A stretch of DNA of 64,000 bases from Isoptericola sp. BMS4. GTDB lineage: Bacteria > Actinomycetota > Actinomycetes > Actinomycetales > Cellulomonadaceae. The position numbers were made by a program, and so were the translations under genes. The DNA lies in contig NZ_SIRP01000001.1 of NCBI RefSeq assembly GCF_011634835.1, positions 2,108,034 to 2,172,033 of the forward strand, given 5' to 3'. Under the pieces are notes generated by a model. It was not told the DNA's origin. It searched no databases and saw only the letters and a program-made list of their open reading frames with translations. Positions 1-8,894 of the stretch are shown piece by piece; position 1 is the first letter of the stretch; each line of letters begins with the position of its first letter.

Positions 1-677
1 TCCGCCTCGTCCAGGGGGAGGCGGGCTCGGAGACGTCCTACGGCGACCCGCTGGCCGCCGCCCTCGACTGGCAGTCCGGCGGCGCCGAGTGGATCCACCT
101 CGTGGACCTCGACGCCGCGTTCGGCCGCGGCTCCAACGCCGACCTCCTCGCCCGCGTCGTCGCCGAGCTCGACGTGCAGGTCGAGCTGTCCGGCGGCATC
201 CGCGACGACGCCTCCCTGGAGCGGGCGCTGGCGACCGGCGCCCGCCGCGTGAACATCGGCACCGCCGCCCTGGAGGACCCCGAGTGGACGGCGAGGGTCA
301 TCGCCGACCACGGCGACGCCGTCGCCGTGGGCCTCGACGTGCGCGGCACCACCCTCGCGGCCCGCGGCTGGACGAAGGAGGGCGGCGACCTGTGGGAGGT
401 CCTCGCCCGGCTCGACGAGGCCGGGTGCGCCCGGTACGTCGTCACGGACGTCACCAAGGACGGCACCCTGCGGGGCCCCAACGTCGACCTGCTGCGCGAC
501 GTCGCGTCGCGCACCGACGCGCACGTCGTCGCCTCCGGCGGCATCTCCTCGCTCGCGGACCTCGAGGCGCTGCGCGCGCTCGTGCCCGACGGGGTGGAGG
601 GCGCCGTGGTGGGCAAGGCCCTCTACTCGGGCGCGTTCACCCTGCCGCAGGCGCTCGACGTCGCGGGGCGTCCGTGA
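1..677 (+). CDS. priA: Phosphoribosyl isomerase A (HisA/PriA), 5' truncated by window edge
   Basis: The visible 224 residues are the bulk of a (beta/alpha)8 barrel of the HisA family; the family is about 240-245 residues, so roughly the first 20, including the N-terminal catalytic Asp, lie outside the window. Family landmarks visible are [13 protein letters not shown] near the start, [13 protein letters not shown], the phosphate-binding SGGIRDD, the second catalytic region [13 protein letters not shown] and a final ASGGISS loop. HisA isomerises ProFAR to PRFAR in histidine synthesis. In many actinobacteria lacking trpF the same enzyme (PriA) also does the TrpF step of tryptophan synthesis; dual function here is inferred from lineage. 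The stop overlaps the GTG start of the next gene by 4 bp. Confidence 0.95.
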   Translation, partial: RLVQGEAGSETSYGDPLAAALDWQSGGAEWIHLVDLDAAFGRGSNADLLARVVAELDVQVELSGGIRDDASLERALATGARRVNIGTAALEDPEWTARVIADHGDAVAVGLDVRGTTLAARGWTKEGGDLWEVLARLDEAGCARYVVTDVTKDGTLRGPNVDLLRDVASRTDAHVVASGGISSLADLEALRALVPDGVEGAVVGKALYSGAFTLPQALDVAGRP

Positions 678-1534
678 GCACGCCGGAGAGCACCGGGCAG
701 GACGACACCGGGCAGGACGACACCGGGCAGGACGACACCGGGCAGGACGACACCGGGCAGGAGTCGGCCGGGCGCCAGCTCCCCGGCCACCTGCGCTCGA
801 TCCAGCCGACCTCGCAGTTCGCCGGCGACGACGGCTCGGTGGACGCCCGGCTCGCGGAGCTCCTCGAGGGCTACGCCGCCGGGCGGGCCGCGCTCGCCGA
901 CGTCGTGGAGCACCTGGCCCGGACGCGTGTGCTCGTGCCGGTGCTGGCCGAGGTCGAGGCCACGGCCGCCGTCACCCACGACGGGCAGGAGCTGGAGGTC
1001 GACAAGGAGGCCTCCGCCGGTGTCGTCGCGGTCGAGGCGCCCGACGGGCGGCGCGCGCTGCCGGTCTTCACGTCGGTCGACGCGATGGCCGCGTGGCGGC
1101 CGGACGCCCGGCCGGTACCCGTCGAGGCGCCGCGGGCAGCCCTGTCGGCCGTGAGCGAGGACTGGTCCCTCCTGGTCGTCGACCCCTCCGGGCCCGTGAC
1201 CGTGCAGGTGCCCAGGCCCGCCGTGTGGGCGCTCGCGCAGGGCAGGCGGTGGCGCCCGGCGCTGACCGGTCCGGGGGACGACGGCGCGCCGACGGTGGAC
1301 CCCGAGGTGGCCGCCGCCGTCGCCGACGCCGCCGCCCCCGTGCAGCACGTGGTGCGGGCCCACGCCGAGCCGGGCCGGCGCGCCGAGGTCGCCGTCGTCC
1401 TGGCACTGGACCCGGGGCTCGACCGGGCCGGGCTCGACCGCGTGCTCGGCCAGGTCAACGCGCGGCTCGGAGCGTCGAGCGTCATCTCCGAGCGGGTCGA
1501 CTCGCTCGAGCTCCGCGTGGGTGCCGCCCGCTGA
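674..1534 (+). CDS. SseB family protein
   Basis: Protein of 286 residues starting at GTG 674, which overlaps the priA stop as GTGA. After a disordered, repeat-bearing N terminus (about residues 5-36) it has the SseB-type alpha/beta domain: LVPVLAEV, an acidic [15 protein letters not shown] segment, [14 protein letters not shown] and [22 protein letters not shown] are typical of actinobacterial SseB-domain proteins encoded between priA and infC. The C-terminal part ([27 protein letters not shown]) resembles the C-terminal extension of that family. The biochemical role of these proteins is not established; secretion-linked naming derives from distant enterobacterial homologues. No signal peptide or membrane segment is seen. 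Confidence 0.85.
   Translation: MSTPESTGQDDTGQDDTGQDDTGQDDTGQESAGRQLPGHLRSIQPTSQFAGDDGSVDARLAELLEGYAAGRAALADVVEHLARTRVLVPVLAEVEATAAVTHDGQELEVDKEASAGVVAVEAPDGRRALPVFTSVDAMAAWRPDARPVPVEAPRAALSAVSEDWSLLVVDPSGPVTVQVPRPAVWALAQGRRWRPALTGPGDDGAPTVDPEVAAAVADAAAPVQHVVRAHAEPGRRAEVAVVLALDPGLDRAGLDRVLGQVNARLGASSVISERVDSLELRVGAAR
701..760 (+). repeat. Four perfect 15-bp tandem repeats inside the SseB gene
   Basis: The unit GACGACACCGGGCAG occurs four times head to tail, preceded by a 10-bp partial copy at 691-700. It is in frame and encodes repeats of the pentapeptide DDTGQ in the disordered N terminus of the SseB-family protein. Because the unit is a multiple of three, copy-number slippage would change protein length without shifting the frame. 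Confidence 0.97.
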
Positions 1535-1558
1535 GCCGGACGCCCGCCCGCACCGGCC

Positions 1559-2335
1559 TCAGGAGCAGGGCGGCAGGTCGCTGAACGCGTCGGAGTCGGA
1601 GAGCAGGTCGCGCAGCGTCGAGCTCGGCACGAGCAGCGAGTCCCCGTCGCCCGTCTTGGCGTAGACGACGCCGATGACGTCGCCGTGCGCGTCCAGGGCG
1701 GCCGAGCCCGAGGACCCGGGCTCCACGGGCGCGTCGGTGCGCAGGACCTCGCCGAGGTTCTCGTGCAGCGGGTCGGTCGTCGGCCCGATGATGGCCCCGG
1801 CGGTCGCCGTCAGCTCGCCGCCCTCGGGGTACCCCACGACCGTGACGGCGTCGCCGGGCTGCGGGTCGTCCGGCGTCACGCGCGGGTGGCTCGGCAGGGG
1901 GTCGCGGGTGCGTACCACGGCCAGGTCCGCCAGCCGGGCGGTGGCGGCCGCCGAGACCGTGAGGTCGCGCCCGTCGTACGTGCTCACCTGCAGGTCCTCG
2001 GAGTCGGCGACGACGTGCCGGTTCGTGATGAGGGTGTGCTCGTCGATCGCGAAGCCGGACCCCGTGGACAGGCCGTCGCAGCCCACGTTGCGGATCCGCA
2101 CGGCCATGCGCTGCACGGCGTCGAAGCCGTCGGGGGAGAGCTCGTCGTCCGGGCTGTGGGCGGGCGGCGCGAAGGACGCACGGTAGGACGGCACGACGTC
2201 GCTCGGCACCGGGTCCGGAAGCGCCGGCAGCACGCCGCAGCCGCCCAGGGTCGTGGCCAGCAGGCCGGCGAGCAGGGCGCGGCGGGCGGGGGCTCCCGGG
2301 CCCGGGGGGCGGCGCCGTGCGCGCGCCGCGCTCAC
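1559..2335 (-). CDS. Trypsin-like serine protease, predicted lipoprotein
   Basis: Protein of 258 residues from GTG at 2335, overlapping the upstream gene's stop by 4 bp (GTGA). The N terminus has Arg residues, a hydrophobic stretch and a lipobox-like LGGC (Cys33), so it is probably exported and lipid-anchored. The chymotrypsin fold is supported by a full triad: His107 in TNRHVVAD, Asp137 in ADLAVVRT and Ser209 in EPGSSGSA. The Ser motif is PGSSGSA instead of the common GNSGGP. VTVVGYPEGG and VIGVVYAKTG are typical trypsin-fold strands. Cys86 and the near C-terminal Cys could form a disulfide. Substrate unknown. The frame stays open upstream, but the coupled GTG next to the signal sequence is the convincing start. 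Confidence 0.85.
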   Translation of the reverse strand: MSAARARRRPPGPGAPARRALLAGLLATTLGGCGVLPALPDPVPSDVVPSYRASFAPPAHSPDDELSPDGFDAVQRMAVRIRNVGCDGLSTGSGFAIDEHTLITNRHVVADSEDLQVSTYDGRDLTVSAAATARLADLAVVRTRDPLPSHPRVTPDDPQPGDAVTVVGYPEGGELTATAGAIIGPTTDPLHENLGEVLRTDAPVEPGSSGSAALDAHGDVIGVVYAKTGDGDSLLVPSSTLRDLLSDSDAFSDLPPCS

Positions 2336-2868
2336 GGCGCCGTGCCCCGCAGCTCGCGGCGCAGCTCGTCGTGCGCGTCCACCGCCTGCCGGCAGAGGTC
2401 GTCGACGTCGCTCGCGAACCGGTCCGTGGCCGCCGGGCCGTCCGACGTGGCGGCGTCGTCCCGTGCGAGCGCGTCGATGAGCCGGGACTGCGCCCCGATG
2501 CACTGGTCGAGCGCGTCGGCGACGACCGCGGCGGCCTCGCTCACCCGGGTCTGCTGGTCGACCTCCAGCTGGGAGACCACGTTCCGGTCGCCGAGCTGCG
2601 CCTTCTCGTTCGCCAGGTCGGTGATGCGGTCCGTGGCGGTCGCGAGCTGTTCGCGCGCCGCCACCAACTCGGCCTCGACCGCCGAGGTCTCGGCACGCTG
2701 CTCGGCCACACGGTCCGCGTACCGGCGCGCCTGAGCCTCCCACGTGGCGCTGTCGGCCTGCCAGCGCACGGTGGTGAGCCACAGGTACCCGCCGAGCGCG
2801 AGGGCGGCCACCAGGAGCACGCCCAGCACGGGCACCGCGGCACGGCTGCGGGCGTGCGGCGCGGCCAT
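2332..2868 (-). CDS. Membrane-anchored coiled-coil protein of unknown function
   Basis: Protein of 178 residues. Residues about 12-32 (VPVLGVLLVAALALGGYLWL) form one membrane segment after an Arg-containing cytoplasmic tip, so the rest should be outside the membrane. Residues about 38-100 are rich in Ala, Glu, Arg and Gln with heptad-like spacing (ETSAVEAELVAAREQLATA), predicting a coiled coil. The C-terminal third has two Cys residues. I recognise no family. It is translationally coupled to the downstream protease lipoprotein by a 4-bp overlap and follows the DUF1844 gene by one base, so the three are probably co-transcribed; a partnership between coiled coil and protease is an inference from position only. 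Confidence 0.7.
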   Translation of the reverse strand: MAAPHARSRAAVPVLGVLLVAALALGGYLWLTTVRWQADSATWEAQARRYADRVAEQRAETSAVEAELVAAREQLATATDRITDLANEKAQLGDRNVVSQLEVDQQTRVSEAAAVVADALDQCIGAQSRLIDALARDDAATSDGPAATDRFASDVDDLCRQAVDAHDELRRELRGTAP

Positions 2869-2869
2869 C

Positions 2870-3247
2870 TCAGACGACGGAGCCCGTGAACTTCTCGCCA
2901 GGGCCCTCGCCCGGCGCGTCCGGGACGACGGAGGCCTCGCGGAACGCGAGCTGGAGGGACCGCAGGCCGTCGCGCAGCGACCGGGCGTGCTGGTTGCCGA
3001 TGTCGGGCGCGCTGGTGGTGACCAGCGCGGCGAGCGCGGTGATGAGCTTGCGCGCCTCGTCGAGGTCGAGGTGCTCGGCGGCGTCGGCCTCCTCCGCGAG
3101 ACCGCACTTGACGGCCGCGGCGCTCATGAGGTGGACGGCCGCCGTGGTGATGACCTCGACGGCGGCGACGTCGGCGATGTCACGGGTCGCGCCGTCGACG
3201 GCGGGGTCGGTTCCGGGGGACGCCGACTCGGGCGTGCTGCTGCTCAT
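2870..3247 (-). CDS. DUF1844 domain-containing protein
   Basis: Protein of 125 residues. The core from about residue 22 (DIADVAAVEVITTAAVHLM, AAAVKCGL, LDEARKLITALAALV) matches the short helical DUF1844 family commonly found near infC in actinobacteria. Function is not known. I chose the ATG at 3247 over the ATG at 3256: an AGG ribosome-binding core abuts the upstream ATG directly but sits 9 nt from the downstream one. It appears to head a three-gene minus-strand unit with the coiled-coil protein and protease that follow. Confidence 0.8.
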   Translation of the reverse strand: MSSSTPESASPGTDPAVDGATRDIADVAAVEVITTAAVHLMSAAAVKCGLAEEADAAEHLDLDEARKLITALAALVTTSAPDIGNQHARSLRDGLRSLQLAFREASVVPDAPGEGPGEKFTGSVV

Positions 3248-3295
3248 GGGGGACATCCTCGCATCGTGCGTGCGGCTCGGACGACAGGGACGGCA

Positions 3296-3329
3296 CCGGG
3301 GGCCGGCTCCGCGCGGACCCGGCCCCCGG
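3296..3329 (-). terminator. Hairpin terminator behind katA
   Basis: Perfect 11-bp inverted repeat, CCGGGGGCCGG at 3296-3306 and its complement at 3319-3329, with a 12-nt loop. It lies just past the katA stop (3380) and before the next minus-strand gene (start 3247), as expected for a factor-independent terminator in a GC-rich actinobacterium. There is no U-tract, which is usual in this group. Confidence 0.65.
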
Positions 3330-3379
3330 AGGCGTCGACGACGTGTCGACAGCGCGTCGACCGTCGCCCTAGGCCGAGG

Positions 3380-4828
3380 TCAGGACGCGACCTCGGAGCG
3401 GAGCTTGGCGCCCAGCTCGGCGTCGACGTTCGTCCAGTACTGGAAGAACCGCTCGCGGATCTCGTCGATCGTGATCGACTTGCCCTGGCCGGTCAGGGTC
3501 TCGAGGAAGCGCGCCTTGGTGGCCTCGTCGAAGACCTCGCGGTACAGGGTGCCGGCCTGGCCGAAGTCGTCGTCCTCCGCGTGCAGGGTCTGCGCGGCGC
3601 GCAGCAGCTCGCCGTCCGACTCCCAGCCGGCCTCCGCCGCGCGGGCCGGGTCCGCCGCCGGGCCGCCGAACGAGTTCGGGGTGTAGACGCGGGCCTCGGG
3701 GCCGTTGAAGTGGTACTGCATCGGGCCCTCGTGCATGTAGTTCGCCGTCTCGGCCGCGTGCGGCTGGTTCACCGGCAGCTGGTTGAAGTTCGCGCCGATG
3801 CGGTGGCGGTGCGCGTCGTTGTACGCGAACACGCGGGCCATGAGCATCTTGTCCGGCGAGATGCCGGTGCCGGGGACCTGGTTGCCCGGCGAGAACGCCG
3901 CCTGCTCGATCTCCGCGAAGTAGTTGCGCGGGTTGCGGTTCAGCGTGAACGTGCCGACCTTGATGAGCGGGTAGTCGGCGTGCGGCCAGACCTTGGTCAT
4001 GTCGAACGGGTTGAAGCGGTAGGTCTTCGCGTCCTCGTACGGCATGACCTGCACCATGACGTCCCACGACGGGTGGTCGCCGCGCTCGATGGCCTCGTAC
4101 AGGTCGCGGCGGTAGAAGTCCGCGTCCTCGCCCGCGATGCGCTCGGCGTCCTCGTTCGACATGTGCTCGACGCCCTGGTGGCTGATGAAGTGGTACTGCA
4201 CCCAGAAGCGCTCGCCGGCGGCGTTGACCCACTGGTAGGTGTGCGAGCCGTAGCCGTTGAGGTGGCGCCAGGACTTCGACAGGCCGCGGTCGCCCATGAG
4301 GTAGGTGACCTGGTGCGCCGACTCGGGGGACAGGGTCCAGAAGTCCCACTGCATGTCCGCGTCGCGCAGGCCGGAGGCGCCGAGGCGCTTCTGGGAGTGG
4401 ATGAAGTCGGGGAACTTCATCGCGTCGCGCAGGAAGAACACCGGGGTGTTGTTCCCGACGATGTCGAGGTTCCCCTCTTCCGTGTAGAAGCGCAGCGCGA
4501 AGCCGCGCACGTCGCGCCAGGTGTCGGGCGAGCCCTGCTCGCCGGCGACCGAGGAGAAGCGCAGCAGCGTCTCGCTCTTCGCCCCCTTCTGGAAGACGGC
4601 CGCGCTGGTGTACCGCGAGACGTCCTCGGTGACGACGAGCTCGCCGAAGGCGCCGCCGCCCTTGGCGTGCGGGTTGCGCTCGGGCACGCGCTCCCGGTTG
4701 AAGGAGGCGAGCTTCTCGACCAGGTAGCGGTCGTGCAGGACGGTGGGCCCGTCCGCGCCCACGGTGAGCGAGTGCGCGTCGCTGGCGACCGGGGTTCCGG
4801 TCTGGGTCGTCGTGAACGGCGTCGTCAT
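3380..4828 (-). CDS. katA: Monofunctional heme catalase
   Basis: Protein of 482 residues, normal for small-subunit catalases; it converts hydrogen peroxide to water and oxygen. Visible residues: the distal catalytic His54 in [13 protein letters not shown], the Asn pair 126-127 in [12 protein letters not shown], and the proximal heme-ligand Tyr336 in [14 protein letters not shown]. The frame is open 30 codons further upstream, but ATG 4828 follows an AAAGGA ribosome-binding site at good distance and gives the typical N terminus. It lies 13 bp behind a Fur-family regulator on the same strand, so the two form an operon analogous to furA-katG and catR-catA. No secretion signal is seen; expected in the cytoplasm. 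Confidence 0.97.
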   Translation of the reverse strand: MTTPFTTTQTGTPVASDAHSLTVGADGPTVLHDRYLVEKLASFNRERVPERNPHAKGGGAFGELVVTEDVSRYTSAAVFQKGAKSETLLRFSSVAGEQGSPDTWRDVRGFALRFYTEEGNLDIVGNNTPVFFLRDAMKFPDFIHSQKRLGASGLRDADMQWDFWTLSPESAHQVTYLMGDRGLSKSWRHLNGYGSHTYQWVNAAGERFWVQYHFISHQGVEHMSNEDAERIAGEDADFYRRDLYEAIERGDHPSWDVMVQVMPYEDAKTYRFNPFDMTKVWPHADYPLIKVGTFTLNRNPRNYFAEIEQAAFSPGNQVPGTGISPDKMLMARVFAYNDAHRHRIGANFNQLPVNQPHAAETANYMHEGPMQYHFNGPEARVYTPNSFGGPAADPARAAEAGWESDGELLRAAQTLHAEDDDFGQAGTLYREVFDEATKARFLETLTGQGKSITIDEIRERFFQYWTNVDAELGAKLRSEVAS

Positions 4829-4841
4829 GTGACGTCCTTTC

Positions 4842-5330
4842 TCAGGGGGTTCCAACTCGGTGGGTCGTGCCGGAGGGCCCGGCCGCCGGGACGGGGTCGG
4901 CGGTGGGCTCGGAAGCACAGGTGGGGCACAGGCCCCAGAAGGTGACCTCGGCGAGGTCGACGGTGAACCCGTGCGTGTCGCGGGGCGTGAGGCACGGGGC
5001 GGCGCCGACGGTGCAGTCGACGTCGGCGACGGCGCCGCACCCGCGGCACACCACGTGGTGGTGGTTGTCGCCGACCCGGCGCTCGTAGCGTGCGGGGTGG
5101 CCGGCGGGCTCCATCCGTCGCAGGAGCCCGGCGGCCGTCAGGGCGTGCAGGCAGTCGTAGACGGCCTGCACCGAGACCGTGCCGAGATCGGCCCGCACGG
5201 CGCGGACGAGGTCGTCCGCGGTGGAGTGCTGGTGCCCGTCGAGAGCGCGCAGGACGCCGAGGCGCACGCCCGTGACGCGCAGCCCGCGCTCACGCAGCAG
5301 CGTGCTGTCGTCCGTGCTCGCCGTGGTCAT
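4842..5330 (-). CDS. Fur/PerR-family peroxide-responsive repressor
   Basis: Protein of 162 residues. A winged-helix DNA-binding half (residues about 10-85, including [21 protein letters not shown]) is followed by a metal-binding dimerisation half with [10 protein letters not shown] (His90-92, Cys95, Cys98) and CPTC (Cys135, Cys138). The two CxxC pairs form the structural zinc site known in the family; the His cluster is the usual regulatory-metal region. Being first in an operon with katA, it is most likely a PerR/CatR-type repressor relieved by peroxide, although FurA-type iron sensing cannot be excluded. The ATG at 5330 is chosen because the longer upstream frame is GC-rich shadow and the homologous region starts here. 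Confidence 0.9.
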   Translation of the reverse strand: MTTASTDDSTLLRERGLRVTGVRLGVLRALDGHQHSTADDLVRAVRADLGTVSVQAVYDCLHALTAAGLLRRMEPAGHPARYERRVGDNHHHVVCRGCGAVADVDCTVGAAPCLTPRDTHGFTVDLAEVTFWGLCPTCASEPTADPVPAAGPSGTTHRVGTP

Positions 5331-5353
5331 GGCCGGAACGGTAGCAGCCTTTT

Positions 5354-5368
5354 CTGGAATCGTTCCAG
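5354..5368. promoter_or_regulatory. Candidate Fur/PerR operator for the fur-katA operon
   Basis: Perfect inverted repeat CTGGAA-TCG-TTCCAG, 24 bp upstream of the fur start codon, inside a short AT-richer stretch (AGCCTTTTCTGG...CCAGTAAG). Position and symmetry suit autoregulation by the Fur-family protein encoded immediately downstream on the minus strand. Assignment to that protein is inference. Confidence 0.5.
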
Positions 5369-5473
5369 TAAGGGGTGGGGGCGTGTCCGCGCTCGGGCGG
5401 GCCGGGTCGGGATCGGCCGTGGGTGCCGGGGTGGTGTCCGGCACAGGCGTCCCGAGGCGCCCCTGGTCCGTGC

Positions 5474-5750
5474 TAGCCTTGGTGGCTGACCGACCTGGGT
5501 CGAGCGATCGGACGCCGTCGAGCGTGCGAGCTGGTCCCGGGTGCATCAAGTGGATTCCATCCCACCCGAGCGCCGACCGCACGCCGAGAGCGTCGACAGG
5601 GGCCGGGTCCGGTCGGGCGGCGAGCAGCCGGCACCGACCCCGGTCGCCGGGCTCTCGCGCCCGACGTCGGTTCATGGCCTCCACCTGTGCTCAGGTCGGG
5701 GGCCTTTCCCGTCCCTGGCGGTCTACCGACGAGTTCCTAGGAGCATCACC
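5474..5750 (+). promoter_or_regulatory. infC promoter candidate and long 5' leader
   Basis: Between the fur operator and the infC start there is no convincing protein gene. A TAGCCT hexamer at 5474-5479 could be a -10 box, which would leave a leader of about 260 nt. The leader holds a small hairpin (ACCTG 5683-5687, CAGGT 5692-5696) followed by a pyrimidine-rich stretch. IF3 operons often have regulatory leaders, so this may be one, but I cannot assign it to a known leader class. Confidence 0.35.
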
Positions 5751-6509
5751 ATCAGCGAGCCTCGCATCAACGATCGGATCCGCGTCCCCGAGGTCCGACT
5801 CATCGGCCCGGGCGGGGAGCAGGTCGGCGTGGTCGCGACGGGAGTCGCCCTGAAGCTTGCCCAGGACGCCGACCTCGACCTGGTCGAGGTCGCGCCGAAC
5901 TCTCGCCCGCCCGTCGCCAAGCTCATGGACTACGGCAAGTTCAAGTACGAGTCCGACATGAAGGCGCGCGAGGCGCGGCGCAACCAGGCGAACACCGTGC
6001 TCAAGGAGATCCGGTTCCGCCTCAAGATCGACCCGCACGACTACGCGACCAAGAAGGGCCACGTCGAGCGCTTCCTGAGCGCGGGCGACAAGGTCAAGGT
6101 CATGATCATGTTCCGCGGCCGCGAGCAGTCCCGCCCCGAGATGGGCGTGCGCCTGCTGCAGCGCCTGGCGGAGGACGTCTCCGACCTCGGCTTCGTCGAG
6201 TCGATGCCGAAGCAGGACGGCCGCAACATGACCATGGTCCTGGGCCCGGTGAAGAAGAAGGCCGACGCCAAGAGCGAGCAGCGCAAGCGCTCCGCCGAGG
6301 TCAACGCCCAGCGCAAGACCAAGTCCGAGGTGAAGGCCGAGGCCCGCGCCCAGTCGCAGACCGCGGCCGACGAGCCGGAGGCGACCGGGACCGAGGCCGA
6401 GGCGCCCGCCGCACCGGAGCCCGCGGAGGCGCCGCGCCCGGCGTCGGAGACGCCGGCACCCGCGGCGCCCAGGCCGACGCCGGCGCGGCCCAAGCCGAGC
6501 CCCCGCTGA
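5751..6509 (+). CDS. infC: Translation initiation factor IF-3
   Basis: IF-3 binds the 30S subunit, prevents premature 50S joining and proofreads initiator tRNA pairing. With the start at ATC 5751 the protein has 252 residues: the N domain begins [20 protein letters not shown], a helical linker carries [11 protein letters not shown], and the C domain carries [28 protein letters not shown] and [15 protein letters not shown] Lys/Ala/Pro/Glu-rich tail of about 75 residues, typical of actinobacterial IF-3, follows. No ATG or GTG sits at the homologous N terminus. AGGAG at 5739-5743 is 7 nt before ATC 5751 (another ATC at 5745 is too close), matching the rare-start-codon habit of infC genes. It is followed by rpmI and rplT. 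Confidence 0.93.
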   Translation: MSEPRINDRIRVPEVRLIGPGGEQVGVVATGVALKLAQDADLDLVEVAPNSRPPVAKLMDYGKFKYESDMKAREARRNQANTVLKEIRFRLKIDPHDYATKKGHVERFLSAGDKVKVMIMFRGREQSRPEMGVRLLQRLAEDVSDLGFVESMPKQDGRNMTMVLGPVKKKADAKSEQRKRSAEVNAQRKTKSEVKAEARAQSQTAADEPEATGTEAEAPAAPEPAEAPRPASETPAPAAPRPTPARPKPSPR

Positions 6510-6617
6510 GGGCACCGGCCACGTACTGACCATCTGGCACCGGGTCGGCCCGCCGGCCCCGGTCCGCACACGTCACCGCCCCCGGGTGGGTGACCGACAC
6601 GAGGAGAGACGGCAGTC

Positions 6618-6812
6618 ATGCCGAAGAACAAGACGCACTCCGGCGCCAAGAAGCGTTTCCGGGTCACCGGCAAGGGCAAGGTCATGCGCGAGCAGACCAA
6701 CGCTCGCCACTACCTCGAGCACAAGTCGAGCCGCCGCACCCGCCGACTCGCGATGGACCAGACGGTCTCGCAGGCCGACGTCAAGAACATCAAGAAGCTG
6801 CTCGGCAAGTGA
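6618..6812 (+). CDS. rpmI: 50S ribosomal protein L35
   Basis: Basic 64-residue protein [18 protein letters not shown]... ending KNIKKLLGK, the normal length and signature of bacterial L35. The start has AGGAGAGA upstream. It stands in the conserved order infC-rpmI-rplT, 108 bp after infC and 76 bp before rplT. Confidence 0.98.
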   Translation: MPKNKTHSGAKKRFRVTGKGKVMREQTNARHYLEHKSSRRTRRLAMDQTVSQADVKNIKKLLGK

Positions 6813-6888
6813 CCCCCTGCGGCGGACCGTCGTTCGAGAACGACACCGCCGCCAGCACTTCCGGCCCCGACACTGCAAGGAGCATCAC

Positions 6889-7272
6889 GTGGCACGCGTG
6901 AAGCGGGCGGTCAACGCCCACAAGAAGCGCCGTACGACCCTCGAGCGCGCCAGCGGCTACCGCGGCCAGCGGTCGCGTCTCTACCGCAAGGCCAAGGAGC
7001 AGGTCACCCACTCCTTCGTCTACTCGTACCGCGACCGCAAGGCCAAGAAGGGCGACTTCCGCAAGCTGTGGATCCAGCGGATCAACGCGGCGGCCCGCGC
7101 CCAGGGCCTGACCTACAACCGCTTCGTCCAGGGCCTCAAGGCCGCGGGCGTCGAGGTGGACCGCCGCATGCTCGCCGAGCTCGCGGTCAACGACGTGGCG
7201 GCGTTCAACGCGCTCGTCCAGGTCGCCAAGGACGCGCTGCCGTCGGACGTGAACGCTCCGAAGGCCGCCTGA
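6889..7272 (+). CDS. rplT: 50S ribosomal protein L20
   Basis: Protein of 127 residues from GTG 6889, preceded by AAGGAG. It shows the L20 hallmarks [34 protein letters not shown] and the globular C-terminal half [15 protein letters not shown]...[20 protein letters not shown]20 is an early 23S rRNA assembly protein. A short inverted repeat (CTGAGC 7269-7274, GCTCAG 7280-7285) surrounds the stop codon and could attenuate readthrough into the methyltransferase gene 66 bp downstream. Confidence 0.98.
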   Translation: MARVKRAVNAHKKRRTTLERASGYRGQRSRLYRKAKEQVTHSFVYSYRDRKAKKGDFRKLWIQRINAAARAQGLTYNRFVQGLKAAGVEVDRRMLAELAVNDVAAFNALVQVAKDALPSDVNAPKAA

Positions 7273-7338
7273 GCGACCCGCTCAGCACCCGGACGCCCGG
7301 ACGACGCCCGACCTGCCGATGCCAGGCATGATTCCGAC

Positions 7339-8199
7339 ATGACCTCAGGCATCCCCGAGGTGACGCTCGCGAACCCGCGAGCCGATCGGGTCAAGCAGGT
7401 CCGGGCGCTGTCCGGGCGTCCTGCGCGTTCCCGGCACGGGCAGTTCCTCGTCGAGGGCCCGCAGGGCGTGCGCGAGGCGGTCCGGCACGCGCCCGGGCAG
7501 GTCCGGGACGTCTACCTCACCCCGGCGACCGCCGAGCGGTACGCCGAGATCCGCACGGCGGCCCAGGATGCGGGGCTGTACGTGCACGTCGCCACGCGCG
7601 AGGTCCTGGAGGCCATGAGCCCCGACGCCCAGGGGGTGCTCGCCGTCGTGCGGGCGCACCCGTGCGCGCTGGACGACGCCCTGCGCGCGCCTGCTGCGGG
7701 CCCGCTGCTCGTCGCGGTGCTCGCGAACGTCCGCGACCCCGGGAACGCCGGCGCGGTGGTCCGCGCGGCGGACGCCGCGGGCGCGGACCTCGTGGTGCTC
7801 GCCGGCGAGAGCGTCGACGTGCACAACCCCAAGGTCGTCCGCTCGACGGCCGGCTCGCTCTTCCACCTCCCCGTCGTCACGGGCGTGGCGCTGTCCGACG
7901 TCGCGGACGCCGCGCGGCGGGCGGGCTGCGTCGTCCTGGCGGCCGACGGGTCGGGGGACCACGACCTCGACGACCTGCTCGACGTGGCCGGGACGCCCGT
8001 CGCGACCGGCGGCGGTCTGCCCGACCTGGCGGGCTCCACGGCGTGGGTCTTCGGCAACGAGGCCTGGGGGCTGCCGCCGGACGACCGCGCGCTCGCCGAC
8101 GCCGTCGTGCGCGTCCCCATCCGCGGCCGGGCCGAGTCGCTCAACCTCGCCACCGCGGCCACCGTCTGCCTCTACGCCAGCGGCCGCGCCCAGCGCTGA
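7339..8199 (+). CDS. SpoU/TrmH-family rRNA 2'-O-methyltransferase
   Basis: Protein of 286 residues. The N-terminal part (residues 1-100) has the substrate-binding subdomain (RHGQFLVEGPQGVREAV). The C-terminal SPOUT knot carries the three family motifs: NVRDPGNAGAVVRAADAAGAD (motif 1, split here from a longer run), FGNEAWGLPPD (motif 2) and IRGRAESLNLATAATVCLYA (motif 3). These enzymes use S-adenosylmethionine to methylate ribose 2'-OH in rRNA or tRNA. Location right after rplT matches the tsnR-like gene found there in mycobacteria, suggesting 23S rRNA as substrate, but the exact nucleotide cannot be told. Confidence 0.93.
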   Translation: MTSGIPEVTLANPRADRVKQVRALSGRPARSRHGQFLVEGPQGVREAVRHAPGQVRDVYLTPATAERYAEIRTAAQDAGLYVHVATREVLEAMSPDAQGVLAVVRAHPCALDDALRAPAAGPLLVAVLANVRDPGNAGAVVRAADAAGADLVVLAGESVDVHNPKVVRSTAGSLFHLPVVTGVALSDVADAARRAGCVVLAADGSGDHDLDDLLDVAGTPVATGGGLPDLAGSTAWVFGNEAWGLPPDDRALADAVVRVPIRGRAESLNLATAATVCLYASGRAQR

Positions 8200-8236
8200 C
8201 CACGGCCCGGCCGTGCGTCCGGCCTACCATCGCGGC

Positions 8237-8887
8237 ATGCGACTGTTCACGGCCGTCTACCCGTCCGACGACGCCGTCGCGCACCTGGAGCTCGCCCTCG
8301 GCGGCGTGGGCGGGCGGTCGCTGGGCGACCCGGGCCGTGGCCTGCGGTGGGTGCCGGCCGCGCAGCGGCACGTGACGCTCGTCTTCCACGGCGAGGTGCC
8401 CGACGGCGCGGTGCCGGGCTACGTCGAGGCGCTGGAGGTCGCACTGCGCGACGTCCCGCCGTTCGAGCTCGCCCTCGCGGGCAGCGGGGCGTTCGGCGGG
8501 CGCACGCTGTGGATCGGCGTGACCGGCGCCGTGCCCGAGCTGCAGCGGGCCGCCGCGACGGCGCGGGACGTCGCCGACGGCGCCGGCCTGCCCGCGGCGG
8601 ACCGTGCGGGCGGGCGGCCGCACCTGACCGTCGCGCGCACCACGCTGCGCGCGGCGCCCGACCGGCGGGGCGCGGTCGCGGGGGCCCGCGGGGGCAGTCG
8701 CGGGCCGCGCGGCCGGTCGGCGGAGTCTCCGCTGGTGCCGTGGGCGCGGGCCCTCGCGGTGTACCGCGGACCGGCCTGGCGTGTCGACACGGTGCACGTC
8801 GTGGGGTCCCGGCTCGGCGAGGGCCGCTCCGGAGGCCCCCTGCACGAGGACGTGGCGGTCGTCCCGCTCGGGCCCGGGCCCGGCTGA
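8237..8887 (+). CDS. thpR: RNA 2',3'-cyclic phosphodiesterase (2'-5' RNA ligase family)
   Basis: Protein of 216 residues with the two HxTx motifs that define the 2H phosphoesterase fold: HVTL at residues 45-48 and HLTV at 129-132. RLFTAVYPSDDAVAHL at the start and WRVDTVHVVGSRLG near the end are typical of ThpR. The family hydrolyses 2',3'-cyclic phosphates on RNA to 2'-phosphates; the physiological substrate is uncertain. Residues about 135-170 hold an Arg/Gly-rich insertion that may be disordered. I use ATG 8237, where the family's conserved N terminus begins. Confidence 0.9.
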   Translation: MRLFTAVYPSDDAVAHLELALGGVGGRSLGDPGRGLRWVPAAQRHVTLVFHGEVPDGAVPGYVEALEVALRDVPPFELALAGSGAFGGRTLWIGVTGAVPELQRAAATARDVADGAGLPAADRAGGRPHLTVARTTLRAAPDRRGAVAGARGGSRGPRGRSAESPLVPWARALAVYRGPAWRVDTVHVVGSRLGEGRSGGPLHEDVAVVPLGPGPG

Positions 8888-8894
8888 GCCCGCC

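Noticed and set aside
2336-2782. N-terminal extension of the serine protease frame to 407 residues
   Set aside because: It runs antisense-like over the coding frame of the coiled-coil gene; the lipoprotein signal starts at GTG 2335.
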